A stretch of 64,000 bases of DNA from Kaistia soli DSM 19436 (GTDB taxonomy: Bacteria > Pseudomonadota > Alphaproteobacteria > Rhizobiales > Kaistiaceae): positions 186,001-250,000 of the forward strand of contig NZ_FQUP01000003.1 of assembly GCF_900129325.1 (NCBI RefSeq), written 5' to 3'. Numbering within the stretch: position 1 is the first letter of the stretch; each line of letters starts with the position of its first letter. Of this stretch, positions 33,214 through 42,336 are shown piece after piece. The notes beneath the pieces were generated by a model. The model worked only from the letters and a program-made list of their open reading frames with translations, made no database searches and was not told the DNA's origin. A program made the translations under genes and the position numbers.

Positions 33214-34508
33214 CACTGCCGCTCCGGACGATCGAGTCCTAGATGGTCGCGCAACGTCTTACCCTCGTAGTCGGCCCGAAAGAGCCCACGGTCCTGCAGG
33301 ATCGGCACGACGAGGTCGACGAAGTCGTCGAGACCGGCCGGGAAATAAGGTGGCATGACATTGAAGCCGTCGGCCGCACCGTTCTCGAACCAGTATTGCA
33401 GCGTGTCGGCGACCGTCTCAGCCGACCCGGCGAGCACCCAATGGCCGCGCGCCGCAGCGGTCAGATTGTAGAGATCACGCAGCGTCATGTTCTCGCGTCG
33501 CGCCTTGGCAAGCATCACCTTGGCAAAGGCGTGATAGGCGTCGTTCTCGCCGAGTTCGGGTACAGGCCCGTCGAGGTCATAGGCGCTCATATCCGTGCCG
33601 AAGCGATCGGACAGCATGGCGAGTGCGTTGGTGGACGAGACGAAACTCTGCAGTGTCTTCAACTTGTCGAAGGCCTCGCGATCGGTGCGGCCGACGACCG
33701 GCATCACACCCGGCAGCATCGTGACCGCGTCGGTGCTGCGGCCGAAGCACGGCAGCAGCGCCTTGAACGACGCATACTGCGCCTTGGCCTCGTCGAAGTC
33801 CTGCACCACGGAGAAGACGACGTCGGCGGTGCGCGCCGCAAGGCGCTGTCCGGGCGCCGAGCCGCCTGCCTGCAACACGACCGGCTGGCCTTGCGGCGAA
33901 CGGCCGATGTTGAGCGGGCCCTTCACCTTGAGATAGGGACCATCATGATCGAGCGCGCGGACCTTCGCCGGGTCGATATAGAGACCGCTCTCGCGGTTCA
34001 TGACGATGGCGTCGTCGGCCCAGCAGTCCCACAGCCCCTTCACCGTCGAGACGAATTCCTCGGCGATCTCGTAGCGGAGGCTGTGGTCGGGGTGGGCGCG
34101 GCCGAAATTGGCGCCCGAAACGGCGTTTGAAGTCGTTACGGCATTCCAGGCCGCACGGCCCTTGGAAATATGATCGAGCGATGCGAAGGCGCGCGCCGTC
34201 GACCAAGGATCGCCATAGGTAGTGGATGCGGTGGCGCCAAGGCCGATCCGGCTGGTGGTAACGGCAAGCGCCGAAAGCATCGTCAGCGGCTCGAGGCGCA
34301 GCGTATAGGAGGGGTGCGCTGCCGGATCGGCGTAGAGATTGTCGCCCATGAAGATGAGATCAAATTTGCCGCGCTCGGCGCTGCGGCCGATCTCCTGGAT
34401 CGCCGTGAAATCCTGGAAGCTGTCGAACGCGCCGGGATAACGCCAGCCCGCGACATGGCTGCCGGTGCCGAGAATGAAAAGGCCGAGATGCATCTGCCGC
34501 TTGGTCAT
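33213..34508 (-). CDS. LLM-class flavin-dependent monooxygenase (NtaA/SnaA/DszA type)
   Basis: FMNH2-dependent monooxygenase of 431 residues with the bacterial luciferase TIM-barrel. The N-terminus RQMHLGLFILGTGSHVAGWRYPGA is that of the NtaA/EmoA/SnaA subgroup that attacks C-N or C-S bonds and some nitrogen rings. Other markers: LEPLTMLSALAVTTSRIGLGATASTTYGDP (split over residues 90-120) and GRAAWNAVTTSN. It needs reduced flavin from a reductase; the only reductase gene in the window is at 52877. Start ATG at 34508 overlaps the nucleoside hydrolase stop. Confidence 0.93.
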   Translation of the reverse strand: MTKRQMHLGLFILGTGSHVAGWRYPGAFDSFQDFTAIQEIGRSAERGKFDLIFMGDNLYADPAAHPSYTLRLEPLTMLSALAVTTSRIGLGATASTTYGDPWSTARAFASLDHISKGRAAWNAVTTSNAVSGANFGRAHPDHSLRYEIAEEFVSTVKGLWDCWADDAIVMNRESGLYIDPAKVRALDHDGPYLKVKGPLNIGRSPQGQPVVLQAGGSAPGQRLAARTADVVFSVVQDFDEAKAQYASFKALLPCFGRSTDAVTMLPGVMPVVGRTDREAFDKLKTLQSFVSSTNALAMLSDRFGTDMSAYDLDGPVPELGENDAYHAFAKVMLAKARRENMTLRDLYNLTAAARGHWVLAGSAETVADTLQYWFENGAADGFNVMPPYFPAGLDDFVDLVVPILQDRGLFRADYEGKTLRDHLGLDRPERQ

Positions 34509-35449
34509 TTCAGCACCTGGACGAGCATGTCCGCGAATGCCGCCGTGTCCGCCCGCCTGACGATGCGCGCATTGGCGTCGCGGTCCTCCCAGCGCTCGAC
34601 GAGCCGCGGCGGATGGACGCTCGACCAACCGCGCGTCGTCTCGCCGCCCACCTCGACATCGACGACGACTTCAGCGCTTTCGAGGATCAGGCTCTCGTCG
34701 ATCGCCATCGCGCAGGTCAGTGAATCGGGATGGGTCGAGATGGTGCTGCCATAACGTTCGAAGGCGACCCGTCGGGGGGTCTTCGTCACGTCCATGAAGA
34801 ATTTTCCAAGCGGCGTGCCGAGTGCCTCGATCCGCGCCACCGCTTCGGCATCGATCGAGCCGGAATTCAGCGTCAGCGTCCAGGTCGACAGCGTGATGTT
34901 GAATCCCGCGCCGAACACGATCTTCGCCGCTTCCGGGTCGACGTAGAAATTGAACTCGGCCGCCGGCGTCACATTGCCGACAGCATTGTCGGTGCCGCCC
35001 ATGATCCAGAGACGCTTCAGCGCCTTGGCGATGCGGGGCTCCTTCAGGAAGGCGAGCGCGATATTGGTGAGCGGGGCCTGCGCGATGATCGAGATCTCGC
35101 CGGGATTGCCCATCACAAGATCGATGATGGCGTCGATCGCGTGCTTGGCTTCCGGCCGCTGCGCAGCCGGCGCGAACTCCAGTTCGCTCATCCCGTTCGA
35201 GCCATGGAAGCTCGCCGCTTCCCAGCGTCCCATGAGTGGTCGCGCGCTGCCGAGATAGACCGGAACCTCCCCGCCCCTGCCCGCCACTTCGATCGTGTGG
35301 AGGGCGTTTTCGACCTGTTGGTCGAAGGCGACATTGCCGTTGCAGATCGTCACCGCCTCGAGGCGGGCGGCAGGATGGCGAAGGCCGAGCAACAACGAAA
35401 AGCAATCGTCGCCGGCGGTATCCGTATCGATGATCAGGCGCGTCATCAT
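34505..35449 (-). CDS. Inosine-uridine-preferring nucleoside hydrolase family
   Basis: Calcium-dependent N-ribohydrolase of 314 residues. The Asp cluster DTDTAGDD near residue 8 is the family signature; APLTNIALAFLKEP and IMGGTDN form the rest of the active site, and EFNFYVDPEAAKIV is conserved. It cleaves the base from a ribonucleoside, which suggests that the pathway can start from a nucleoside form. The bacterial queuosine hydrolase QueK is from this family, as are pyrimidine and purine hydrolases; substrate cannot be told from sequence. Lies 12 bases after the cupin gene. Confidence 0.9.
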   Translation of the reverse strand: MMTRLIIDTDTAGDDCFSLLLGLRHPAARLEAVTICNGNVAFDQQVENALHTIEVAGRGGEVPVYLGSARPLMGRWEAASFHGSNGMSELEFAPAAQRPEAKHAIDAIIDLVMGNPGEISIIAQAPLTNIALAFLKEPRIAKALKRLWIMGGTDNAVGNVTPAAEFNFYVDPEAAKIVFGAGFNITLSTWTLTLNSGSIDAEAVARIEALGTPLGKFFMDVTKTPRRVAFERYGSTISTHPDSLTCAMAIDESLILESAEVVVDVEVGGETTRGWSSVHPPRLVERWEDRDANARIVRRADTAAFADMLVQVLK

Positions 35450-35461
35450 GAAATTGATCGC

Positions 35462-36415
35462 TTATTCGAGAAACGCGAAACCCATGGTGCGCGCGTGGTA
35501 ATGCAGGCCACCATCCTGGACGATGAGGAACATCGCCCGCTCGGCACTGTCGTTGTGATGCGAGTGCGGCTCGGTGGCAGGAGTCACCAGTGTCGCGAAG
35601 GGCGACCAAACGCATTTCTCGCCGCCGACCATCGAATAGCAGTCGTCGCCCCTCAGGATGAGCGTGATGGCAGCCGAGTTATGCCGATGCGCGCGCTGCT
35701 GCTCGCCAGCCGGAACGGTGTTCAGCGAGAGCGTCAGGGTCGGCATGATGTTGCGCGCCTTTTCCTGCCGGTCAGAAGAGAAAATCAGCGCGATGCCTGA
35801 CGTGGTTGCATTCTGGGCCGCCTCCACGACCCTGCCAAGTTGGGCCGCGATCTCGGCCGCCGGATAATGCACGACGTCGATAGGCGCTTCGGCGTCTGGC
35901 GCCGGCCGCGATCCGTCGAAGGCGAGTTGCGGCTCGTTGGTGACGACCCAGAGGACGGCGCCGCCATCGGCTGCTGTCAACCTTGCCGCCACGCCGCCCG
36001 GCGCGAGAAAGACATCACCGGGGCCAAAGTCGACACGCTCCAGACCGATTTCGGCCGAGCCGGAGCCGCGCATGACATACCAGATCGCGCCTGTCGCTGC
36101 GAAATCGGCCACTAGCGTGTCGCGCGGAGCGATGGCGGCATAGCGGGCGAGCATCAACGGCGTTGTCGCCGCGAAGGCAGTACCGATCGCCGGTGACTGG
36201 TCACAGGGATAAAGACCGGTCACGGCGGATTCGAGAGCCGTCTGCGCTTCGTCGCGGAAGCAGGTCGCCGGGACTTTCGGTAGCTTCACATTGAAGGCAT
36301 TGCCTGAATTGAAGAAACGCGCCCGCGCTTCGGCAGCGTTGCCCGGCGCGCCGGGCAACTGGACCGGCATGTCCGCCATGTCGATCGGCGGAGCCTTGGA
36401 AGCAGCACTGGTCAT
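35462..36415 (-). CDS. Bicupin protein (gentisate-dioxygenase-like fold)
   Basis: Protein of 317 residues with two cupin domains. The second holds a probable metal site: RAHRHNSAAITLILRG (His pair) and TEPHSHHNDSAERAMFLIVQD (His cluster). The first (residues 90-165) has GAIWYVMRGSGSAEIG but few His. Overall it looks like the bicupins related to gentisate 1,2-dioxygenase. Could be an oxygenase or an isomerase of the pathway. AAGGAG lies before the ATG at 36415, which I prefer over a longer frame reaching into the amidase gene. Confidence 0.8.
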   Translation of the reverse strand: MTSAASKAPPIDMADMPVQLPGAPGNAAEARARFFNSGNAFNVKLPKVPATCFRDEAQTALESAVTGLYPCDQSPAIGTAFAATTPLMLARYAAIAPRDTLVADFAATGAIWYVMRGSGSAEIGLERVDFGPGDVFLAPGGVAARLTAADGGAVLWVVTNEPQLAFDGSRPAPDAEAPIDVVHYPAAEIAAQLGRVVEAAQNATTSGIALIFSSDRQEKARNIMPTLTLSLNTVPAGEQQRAHRHNSAAITLILRGDDCYSMVGGEKCVWSPFATLVTPATEPHSHHNDSAERAMFLIVQDGGLHYHARTMGFAFLE

Positions 36416-36432
36416 GTCCGTGTCTCCTTGTC

Positions 36433-37830
36433 TCAAAGGTTCGGCCGGCGTCGATGCCAGTCGGACACGCCCTGGTAAGCGTGCGCGGCGCGGCACAGCA
36501 GCGCTTCGGCAAAGGGCTTGCCCGCAAGCTGGAAAGCCATCGGGATGCCCATGCTGCTCGCGCCGCATGGCACCGTGATCGTCGGATATCCGCAGATGTC
36601 AAACGGAGCATTGAACGGTCCCACGGCCAGAATACCGTCGGGGTCAGGACCGAGCGTCGCCATATGAGCAAGCGTTGGCCCGGCAATCGGCAATGCGGGC
36701 ACGAGGAAGAGATCGATCGGCGCGAACATCGCCGCCACGGCGCCGTTAAAGGCCCGCCGAGCCTGCTGCGCCTCTGCAAGTTCGAAGGCTGTCACGCGGT
36801 GACCGAAGTCCAGCAGCGCGGACAGGCGCTCGCCATATTCTGACCGGCGGGCTGGGAATGTATCACGGTGTGCAAGTGCAGCTTCGACCGAGCATTCGGT
36901 GTGCCAACCATAGAGAATGGGGCGCGTCTCCGGGAAATTCACCGCAACGAAGCGCGCGCCGAGACTCTCGAGAACGGGAACAACGGCATCGATCGAGGCA
37001 ACGACTTCCGGCGTCGCCTTCGCAATGATGAAATCCCGATCGATGCCGATCGTGAGGCCGCCGATCCCCGCATCAATCCCGTCCATGTAGTCCGGAACCG
37101 CAACGGAGGCTGCCGTTGGGTCGGATGGGTCCGCTCCCGCGATGGCATGGAGCAGCGCGGCCGCGTCGCGGGCCGACCGCGCCATCGGCCCGACATGGTC
37201 CAGCGACTCTGCAAGCGGGAATACGCCATGACGGCTGACCCGACCCCAGGTCGGCTTGATGCCAGTCAGACCACAGCAGGCGGACGGAAGGCGGATCGAG
37301 CCGCCGGTGTCGGTTCCGAGCGTGCCGTAGGCAAGGCCCGACGTGACAGCGACACCTGAGCCGCTCGACGAATTGCCGGTCCAGTGCGCGTCGCCGAACG
37401 GGTTGACGGGTTCGGTGATGGACGGATGATAGCCGGCATAGACGCCCTCGGTGGCGGTCAGCTTGCCGAGCATGACGGCGCCGGCCGAGCGCAGGCGCGC
37501 CGTTGCGGTCGATTCATAGGGTGCCTGGAAATCGTCGTACATCGACGAGCCAAAGCCGGTACGAATGTCCATCGTATAGAAGACGTCTTTGACGGCCATC
37601 GGTATGCCGTGCAACGGGCCGCGCCAACCTCCGGCCGCGATTTCGGCATCGGCCTCCATCGCCGATTTGAGGGCCATTTCGGGCGCGACGGCGATATACG
37701 AGTGCAGCCGCCCGTCATGCTCCGCGATACGGGCGAGCATCAGCTCCGTGAGCCCCAGCGATGTCACGCGACCCGAACGAATCGCGTCGGAGAGCGATGT
37801 AAATTCTGCGCTCCAAAGCTCGTCCTCCAT
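36433..37830 (-). CDS. Amidase-signature amidohydrolase
   Basis: First gene of the reverse operon, 465 residues from the ATG at 37830, which has GAGGG eight bases before it; an upstream GTG at 37839 lacks room for a ribosome site. The Ser-cisSer-Lys triad is visible: Lys81 (GIPMAVKDVF), Ser around 154-156 (TGNSSSGSG) and Ser178 (TDTGGSIRLPSA). Hydrolyses a carboxamide, ureide or ring-opened lactam. GTATACAAT lies about 45 bases upstream in the divergent control region. Confidence 0.93.
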   Translation of the reverse strand: MEDELWSAEFTSLSDAIRSGRVTSLGLTELMLARIAEHDGRLHSYIAVAPEMALKSAMEADAEIAAGGWRGPLHGIPMAVKDVFYTMDIRTGFGSSMYDDFQAPYESTATARLRSAGAVMLGKLTATEGVYAGYHPSITEPVNPFGDAHWTGNSSSGSGVAVTSGLAYGTLGTDTGGSIRLPSACCGLTGIKPTWGRVSRHGVFPLAESLDHVGPMARSARDAAALLHAIAGADPSDPTAASVAVPDYMDGIDAGIGGLTIGIDRDFIIAKATPEVVASIDAVVPVLESLGARFVAVNFPETRPILYGWHTECSVEAALAHRDTFPARRSEYGERLSALLDFGHRVTAFELAEAQQARRAFNGAVAAMFAPIDLFLVPALPIAGPTLAHMATLGPDPDGILAVGPFNAPFDICGYPTITVPCGASSMGIPMAFQLAGKPFAEALLCRAAHAYQGVSDWHRRRPNL

Positions 37831-38056
37831 CGTGCGCACCCTCGTTGCCGGCCGCCACCGATGCCGCCGATCTGCGTATACAATAATAGATGATCTGGAT
37901 AACCGATGCCCATATTATGGGCTCGCGACGCTCAGATTGGCGTCGAATCGCGGTTTGTGGGTCCATCCCGACGTCCCGCCGTCCATCGCACCACACGGCT
38001 TTGGCTTGGCATGCATATTGCTGATGAGTTCTTGCATACATGGACGGAGGGTCTGA
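37831..38056. promoter_or_regulatory. Divergent control region of the two catabolic operons
   Basis: The 226 bases between the amidase and binding-protein starts hold both promoters. GTATACAAT at 37876-37884 (half of the ATTGTATACAAT-like palindrome common for FCD GntR regulators) lies near the amidase; TTGCATACA at 38032-38040 lies just before the GGAGG (38046-38050) of the binding-protein gene. ATGCATAT at 38011-38018 is a further half-palindrome. The nearby GntR regulator is the likely binder. Confidence 0.5.
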
Positions 38057-39067
38057 ATGTCGACTTCTATCACGCAGGGCATAGCGGCAGCATTCTTGGC
38101 CGCAATCACCGGCATCGCGGCGATCGACAGCGCCGCAGCTGCCGATCCGGTTTCCGTGCGCCTCAAATGGGTGGCGCAGGCGCAATTCGCGGGCGTCTAT
38201 GTCGCCAAGGCCAAGGGCTTCTACGAGGCGGCCGGCCTCGACATGACCATCAATCCAGGCGGACCCAACGTCAATGTGGAGACGCTCGTGGCCTCGGGCG
38301 CCGATACATTCGGCATCGCATCGGGCACCGAAGGCGTGCTCTATGCGCGCGAGAAGAAACTGCCGCTGGTCGCGATCGGCATGTCGCAGCAGATCACGCC
38401 TTTTGCCTATGTGGCCTACACCGAGTCCGGCATCAATTCGGTCAAGGATTTCAAAGGCAAGCGCGTCGCGACCTGGATGGTTGGGCCGCAATATACGCTC
38501 TATTCGGTGCTGGCCGCCGAAGGTTTGAAGCAGGACGAAGTCAACATCGTCTCGCAACCCTTCTCGATGCAGCCCTTCATCGACAAGCAGTTCGATGTCG
38601 CGACGGTCACGCTCTACAACGAGCTGAACACGCTCAAGGAGCAGGGCATCACGAACATCAAGGTGTTCATGCCCGACGATAGCGGCGTCACCACCCAGCA
38701 GGACGCCATCGTCACCTCCGAGACGATGATCAAGGACAAGCCGGCCGAGGTGCAAGCCTTCTTGGACGCGACGCTGAAGGGCTGGAAATACGCTTTCGAG
38801 CACAAGTCTGAGGCCGTGGACATCGTGATGGCCGCCGGCTCGGGTCTTGAGCGCAAGCATCAGGAACTCATGCTTGACGAGATCGAGCGCGTCATGACGG
38901 CGAAGGCCGGCACGACGGAAGGCCTGGGCTACATGGATATGAAGTCGATCGAAACGGTGCAGGCAGATCTCATCAAGTTCGGCGCCATGAAGACCCCAGT
39001 CGATCTCAAGTCCGCCTTCGACAGCGCCTTCTGGGCCAAGGTCCCGGACGCCGACAAGAAGATGTGA
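38057..39067 (+). CDS. ABC transporter substrate-binding protein, NMT1/THI5-like (exported)
   Basis: Periplasmic receptor of 336 residues. A normal signal peptide (cut after SAAAA near residue 29) leads into VSVRLKWVAQAQFAGVYVAKAKGFYEAAGLDMTI, the family opening shared with the two signal-less proteins in the reverse operon. NMT1/THI5-like receptors bind pyrimidines (ThiY), riboflavin (RibY) and related heterocycles. It heads the ATPase and two permease genes, so it is the uptake arm of the locus. GGAGG lies six bases before the ATG. Confidence 0.92.
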   Translation: MSTSITQGIAAAFLAAITGIAAIDSAAAADPVSVRLKWVAQAQFAGVYVAKAKGFYEAAGLDMTINPGGPNVNVETLVASGADTFGIASGTEGVLYAREKKLPLVAIGMSQQITPFAYVAYTESGINSVKDFKGKRVATWMVGPQYTLYSVLAAEGLKQDEVNIVSQPFSMQPFIDKQFDVATVTLYNELNTLKEQGITNIKVFMPDDSGVTTQQDAIVTSETMIKDKPAEVQAFLDATLKGWKYAFEHKSEAVDIVMAAGSGLERKHQELMLDEIERVMTAKAGTTEGLGYMDMKSIETVQADLIKFGAMKTPVDLKSAFDSAFWAKVPDADKKM

Positions 39068-39078
39068 TCACCGGCCTC

Positions 39079-39102
39079 GGCGGCGCCATCTGGTGCGCCG
39101 CC
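39079..39102 (+). promoter_or_regulatory. Hairpin between binding-protein and ATPase genes
   Basis: GGCGGCGC at 39079-39086 pairs perfectly with 39095-39102 around an eight-base loop, 11 bases after the binding-protein stop and without a T run. Same placement as the hairpins at 16309-16373, consistent with higher receptor than transporter expression. Confidence 0.55.
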
Positions 39103-39148
39103 GCAGCTCCGTTCTGCCGGCGCAATAGGCCGGAAAGGAGACCGATCC

Positions 39149-39973
39149 TTGCCTGACGAGACGACCGCCGTCGCCACCCCGCCGCATCTCCAGCTGGTCA
39201 ATGTCTGGAAGCGCTTCGGCGAAGCGCCGAAGCAGACCGTTGCAGTGCGCAATGTCGACCTGTCGATCGAGCCGGGCGCATTCGTGACGCTGATCGGGCC
39301 GTCGGGCTGCGGCAAGTCAACGCTGTTCAGCATGATCTCCGGCTTGCTGCCGCCCGACTCGGATGGCTCGCTACTGCTCAATGGCAAGGTGCAGCAGGAT
39401 GGCGCGCTGCTCGGCAAGATCGCCTTCATGCCGCAGCGCGACCTGCTGTTTCCCTGGCGAACGGTCCTCGACAATGCGACGCTGGCGCTCGAGGTGGAAG
39501 GCATGCCGCGCCGCAGGGCGCGCGCCAAAGCCGAGGCGCTGTTTCCCGAGTTCGGGCTTGGCGGCTTCGAACAGCACTATCCGCATCAGCTCTCAGGTGG
39601 CATGCGCCAGCGCGTTGCGCTGATGCGCACCTTCCTGTTCGAGCGCGACCTGATCTTGCTCGACGAACCCTTCGGTGCGCTGGACGCGCTGACGCGCAGC
39701 ATGATGCAGCGCTGGCTGCTCGACATCTGGGCGAAGCATCGCCGGACTGTTCTGTTCATCACGCACGATATCGACGAGGCGATTTTCCTCGGCGACAAGG
39801 TCGTCGTCATGACCGCCCGGCCGGGCACGATCAAATGCGAGGAGGCGATCACATTGCCGCGCCCGCGTGATCTCGGCGTCGTGACGACGCCGGAATTCAT
39901 GGCCGTCAAGAAGAAGCTTCTCGCGGTTGTCGAAGAGGAGAGCCTCAAGACCTTCGCGGCGGCATCGCCATGA
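39149..39973 (+). CDS. ABC transporter ATP-binding protein (SsuB/TauB type)
   Basis: ATPase of 274 residues. Walker A GPSGCGKST, Q-loop MPQRDLLFPWRT, signature LSGGMRQR, Walker B LILLDEPFG and H-loop ITHDIDEA are all intact. I start at TTG 39149, eight bases after AAAGGAG; no ATG is placed as well. Pairs with the two following permeases of the same class. Its four-base overlap with the first permease shows coupling. Confidence 0.93.
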   Translation: MPDETTAVATPPHLQLVNVWKRFGEAPKQTVAVRNVDLSIEPGAFVTLIGPSGCGKSTLFSMISGLLPPDSDGSLLLNGKVQQDGALLGKIAFMPQRDLLFPWRTVLDNATLALEVEGMPRRRARAKAEALFPEFGLGGFEQHYPHQLSGGMRQRVALMRTFLFERDLILLDEPFGALDALTRSMMQRWLLDIWAKHRRTVLFITHDIDEAIFLGDKVVVMTARPGTIKCEEAITLPRPRDLGVVTTPEFMAVKKKLLAVVEEESLKTFAAASP

Positions 39974-40719
39974 ATGCGCGCGCCCTCGCCCGCTCGCCGG
40001 TCGCCTCTGTCGTCTATGTCGCCGCCGCCTGGCTGGTTCTGGTTCCGCTCTTCAAAGTCCAGCCGCGCTATTTGCCGCCGCTGCCGGTGGTTCTCGCCGA
40101 CGGACTCTCGGTCTGGCCGGATCTCGTCGCCGGCTTCTGGCGTACACTGGTCGAGACCGTGCTGGGATTTCTCGCCGGCGTCGTGCTCGGCGTCGGCTTT
40201 GGCATCGCGTTTTCGGCCTCTCGCATCATGGAGCGTGCGTTTCTGCCGATCTTCGTTGCATTGCAGACGGTTCCTGTGATCGCTTTCGGTGCCATCGTGG
40301 TGATCTGGTTCGGCAACACGATCATGGCGAAGGTCGTCATCGCGCTCTATCTCGCCTTCTTCCCCATCGCGGTGAACACGCTGCGCGGGCTGGAGCTTGC
40401 CGATCCGCAGCGCATCGCGTTGATGAAGAGCTTCGGCGCCTCGCACCTGCAACTGTTCCTGAAGCTCGCATTGCCGACCGCGCTCCCCAACATTCTCATC
40501 GGCATGAAGCTCGCGGTTGCCCTCAGCCTTGCCGGTGCGATCGTCGGCGAATGGTTCGGCGATACGGTCGGCCTCGGCGTCATGCTGCTGCAGGCGCTCT
40601 ATTTCGAGCAGATCCCGCGCGTCTGGGTGCTGATCATCGCCTGCGGGGCGATGGGCACGCTGCTCTATGGCGCCCTCGTCCTTCTCGAACGGAGGTTCGT
40701 CTGGTGGCGTACGGACTGA
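39970..40719 (+). CDS. ABC transporter permease (SsuC/TauC type), first copy
   Basis: Permease of 249 residues with about six helices. The EAA-like loop is LMKSFGASHLQLFLKLALPTALPNIL near residues 155-180. The short NMT1-type transporter permeases normally homodimerise, yet two different permease genes follow each other here, so the channel may be a heterodimer. ATG overlaps the ATPase stop. Confidence 0.9.
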   Translation: MNARALARSPVASVVYVAAAWLVLVPLFKVQPRYLPPLPVVLADGLSVWPDLVAGFWRTLVETVLGFLAGVVLGVGFGIAFSASRIMERAFLPIFVALQTVPVIAFGAIVVIWFGNTIMAKVVIALYLAFFPIAVNTLRGLELADPQRIALMKSFGASHLQLFLKLALPTALPNILIGMKLAVALSLAGAIVGEWFGDTVGLGVMLLQALYFEQIPRVWVLIIACGAMGTLLYGALVLLERRFVWWRTD

Positions 40720-41459
40720 GATTCATCCGATCCGCCTGGCCCGTTGCGTCGGCGCTCGCGCTGCTGCTGCTCCTGTGGCAGTTCGGCGCCGCGGCGCTCG
40801 ACATCCCGACCTATATCCTGCCGCGCCCGGCCGAGATCTTCGTCACCGCCATCGCGAAATGGCCGCTGCTCGGTGACGCGCTGACGGTCACGCTGATCGA
40901 AGCGGTCGGCGGATTCCTTCTCGGCGCGGCGATAGGCATCGTGCTTGCCGTTCTGATGATCCTGGTGCCGCCGCTCGAGGCGCTACTGATGCCGATCGCC
41001 GTCGTCATCAATGCGGTGCCGTCGATCGCCTTCGTGCCGCTGGTACTACTCTGGTTCGGCCTCGGCATGGAATCGAAGATCGCGATCGGCGCACTTGCTG
41101 TCGTCCTCGTCGTGCTGCTCAATCTCCTGGCCGGGCTGAAGCGGCCAGAGGCCGATGCGATCAACCTGATGCGCTCGTTTGGCGCGGGGCGAATCGGCAT
41201 CCTGTGGCGCCTGCAGCTGCCAGCAGCGATGCCGGGCCTCGTGACCGGCCTTCGCGTTGGGCTCGCCCGCAGCACGATCGCCGTCATCGTCGCGGAAATG
41301 ATGGGCGCCTATAGCGGCATTGGCCAGGTCATCTATCAGGCCACTGGCCAAGTCGATTATCTGACGGTCTGGGCGGCGGTGTTCGTCGCCTCATTGGGCA
41401 GTCTCGCCCTTTATGGCGTGCTGGTCGCGATCGACCGCAAACTCGTATGGTGGAGATGA
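40704..41459 (+). CDS. ABC transporter permease (SsuC/TauC type), second copy
   Basis: Permease of 251 residues. Starts with GTG at 40704, inside the 3' end of the first permease, with GGAGG eight bases upstream. Six helices; coupling loop LMRSFGAGRIGILWRLQLPAAMPGLV. Similar in length and layout to the first permease but with clearly different residues, so it is an old duplication rather than a recent one. Confidence 0.9.
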   Translation: MAYGLRFIRSAWPVASALALLLLLWQFGAAALDIPTYILPRPAEIFVTAIAKWPLLGDALTVTLIEAVGGFLLGAAIGIVLAVLMILVPPLEALLMPIAVVINAVPSIAFVPLVLLWFGLGMESKIAIGALAVVLVVLLNLLAGLKRPEADAINLMRSFGAGRIGILWRLQLPAAMPGLVTGLRVGLARSTIAVIVAEMMGAYSGIGQVIYQATGQVDYLTVWAAVFVASLGSLALYGVLVAIDRKLVWWR

Positions 41460-42250
41460 AGATGGCGTCGTTCCCGGCCAACATGGATCCCGCGCTGGAA
41501 GTGGCGCCGACCAGCGAGGCGGCGCTTCGCATCCAACTCGCCGCCTGCTTTCGCCTCGTCGCCCATTTCGGCATGGACGACCTCATCTACAATCACATCT
41601 CCGTCCGCCTGCCGGGACCGGAGCATCATTTCCTCATCAATCCCTACGGCCTGCTCTTTTCCGAAATCGACGCTTCCTGCTTCGTCAAGATCGACCTCGA
41701 CGGCAACAAGGTCGAGCCGAGCGACTATGAAGTGAACCAGGCCGGTTTCATCATCCACAGCGCCATCCATTTAGGCCGCGAGGACGCGCTCTGCGTGCTG
41801 CACACGCATTCGGAGGCGGCGACCGCCATCTCGGCACTCGAGGAAGGGCTGCTGCCGCTCAGCCAATTCGCCATGCGCTATCAGGGGCATATGGGGCTGC
41901 ACGACTATGAAGGCGTCGCCATCGACACCGATGAGCGGCAGCGCCTCATCGACGATATCGGCACCCACAACACGCTAGTGCTGCGCAATCACGGCGTGCT
42001 GACCGTCGGCCGCACGATCCAGGAGGCCTTCATCCTGATGTATTACTTCGAGAAGGCGGCGCGCGTGCAATTGCTGGCGCAGAGCGCGGTTGCCGGCGGC
42101 GCTCACTTCGCCGTTCCGGCTACGGAAGTCACCGACAAGGCTGCGCGGCAGTTCAATGATCATCAAGGCGATATCCGCGCGCCCGGATCACGCGAATGGC
42201 CGGCCTTCATACGCCTTCTCGACCGGATCGACCCTTCCTATCGAAATTGA
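41447..42250 (+). CDS. Class II aldolase/adducin family protein
   Basis: Zinc enzyme of 267 residues. Metal-site histidines occur in LCVLHTHSEAATAIS and LRNHGVLTVG; the phosphate or carboxylate pocket is in IYNHISVRLP and FLINPYG. Family members are L-fuculose-phosphate-type aldolases, but many catabolic ones are decarboxylases, for example of dihydroxyphthalate or hydroxypyridine acids. In this operon, downstream of heterocycle-type uptake genes, a decarboxylase or retro-aldol step is plausible. The start could also be the ATG at 41456 that overlaps the previous stop. Confidence 0.9.
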   Translation: MVEMKMASFPANMDPALEVAPTSEAALRIQLAACFRLVAHFGMDDLIYNHISVRLPGPEHHFLINPYGLLFSEIDASCFVKIDLDGNKVEPSDYEVNQAGFIIHSAIHLGREDALCVLHTHSEAATAISALEEGLLPLSQFAMRYQGHMGLHDYEGVAIDTDERQRLIDDIGTHNTLVLRNHGVLTVGRTIQEAFILMYYFEKAARVQLLAQSAVAGGAHFAVPATEVTDKAARQFNDHQGDIRAPGSREWPAFIRLLDRIDPSYRN

Positions 42251-42264
42251 ACCGAATCGGTTGG

Positions 42265-42276
42265 TTGCATGCACAA
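42265..42276. promoter_or_regulatory. TTGCATGCA-type site before the GntR gene
   Basis: TTGCATGCACAA lies 61-72 bases before the GntR start. It shares TTGCAT(A/G)CA with sites at 38032-38040 and 44110-44118. Probable autoregulatory operator. Confidence 0.45.
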
Positions 42277-42336
42277 TCTGCGGTCTATGATCGAATGGCT
42301 GCTTTCGAGCGGCCCTGCAAACGGTGACGGACAACC

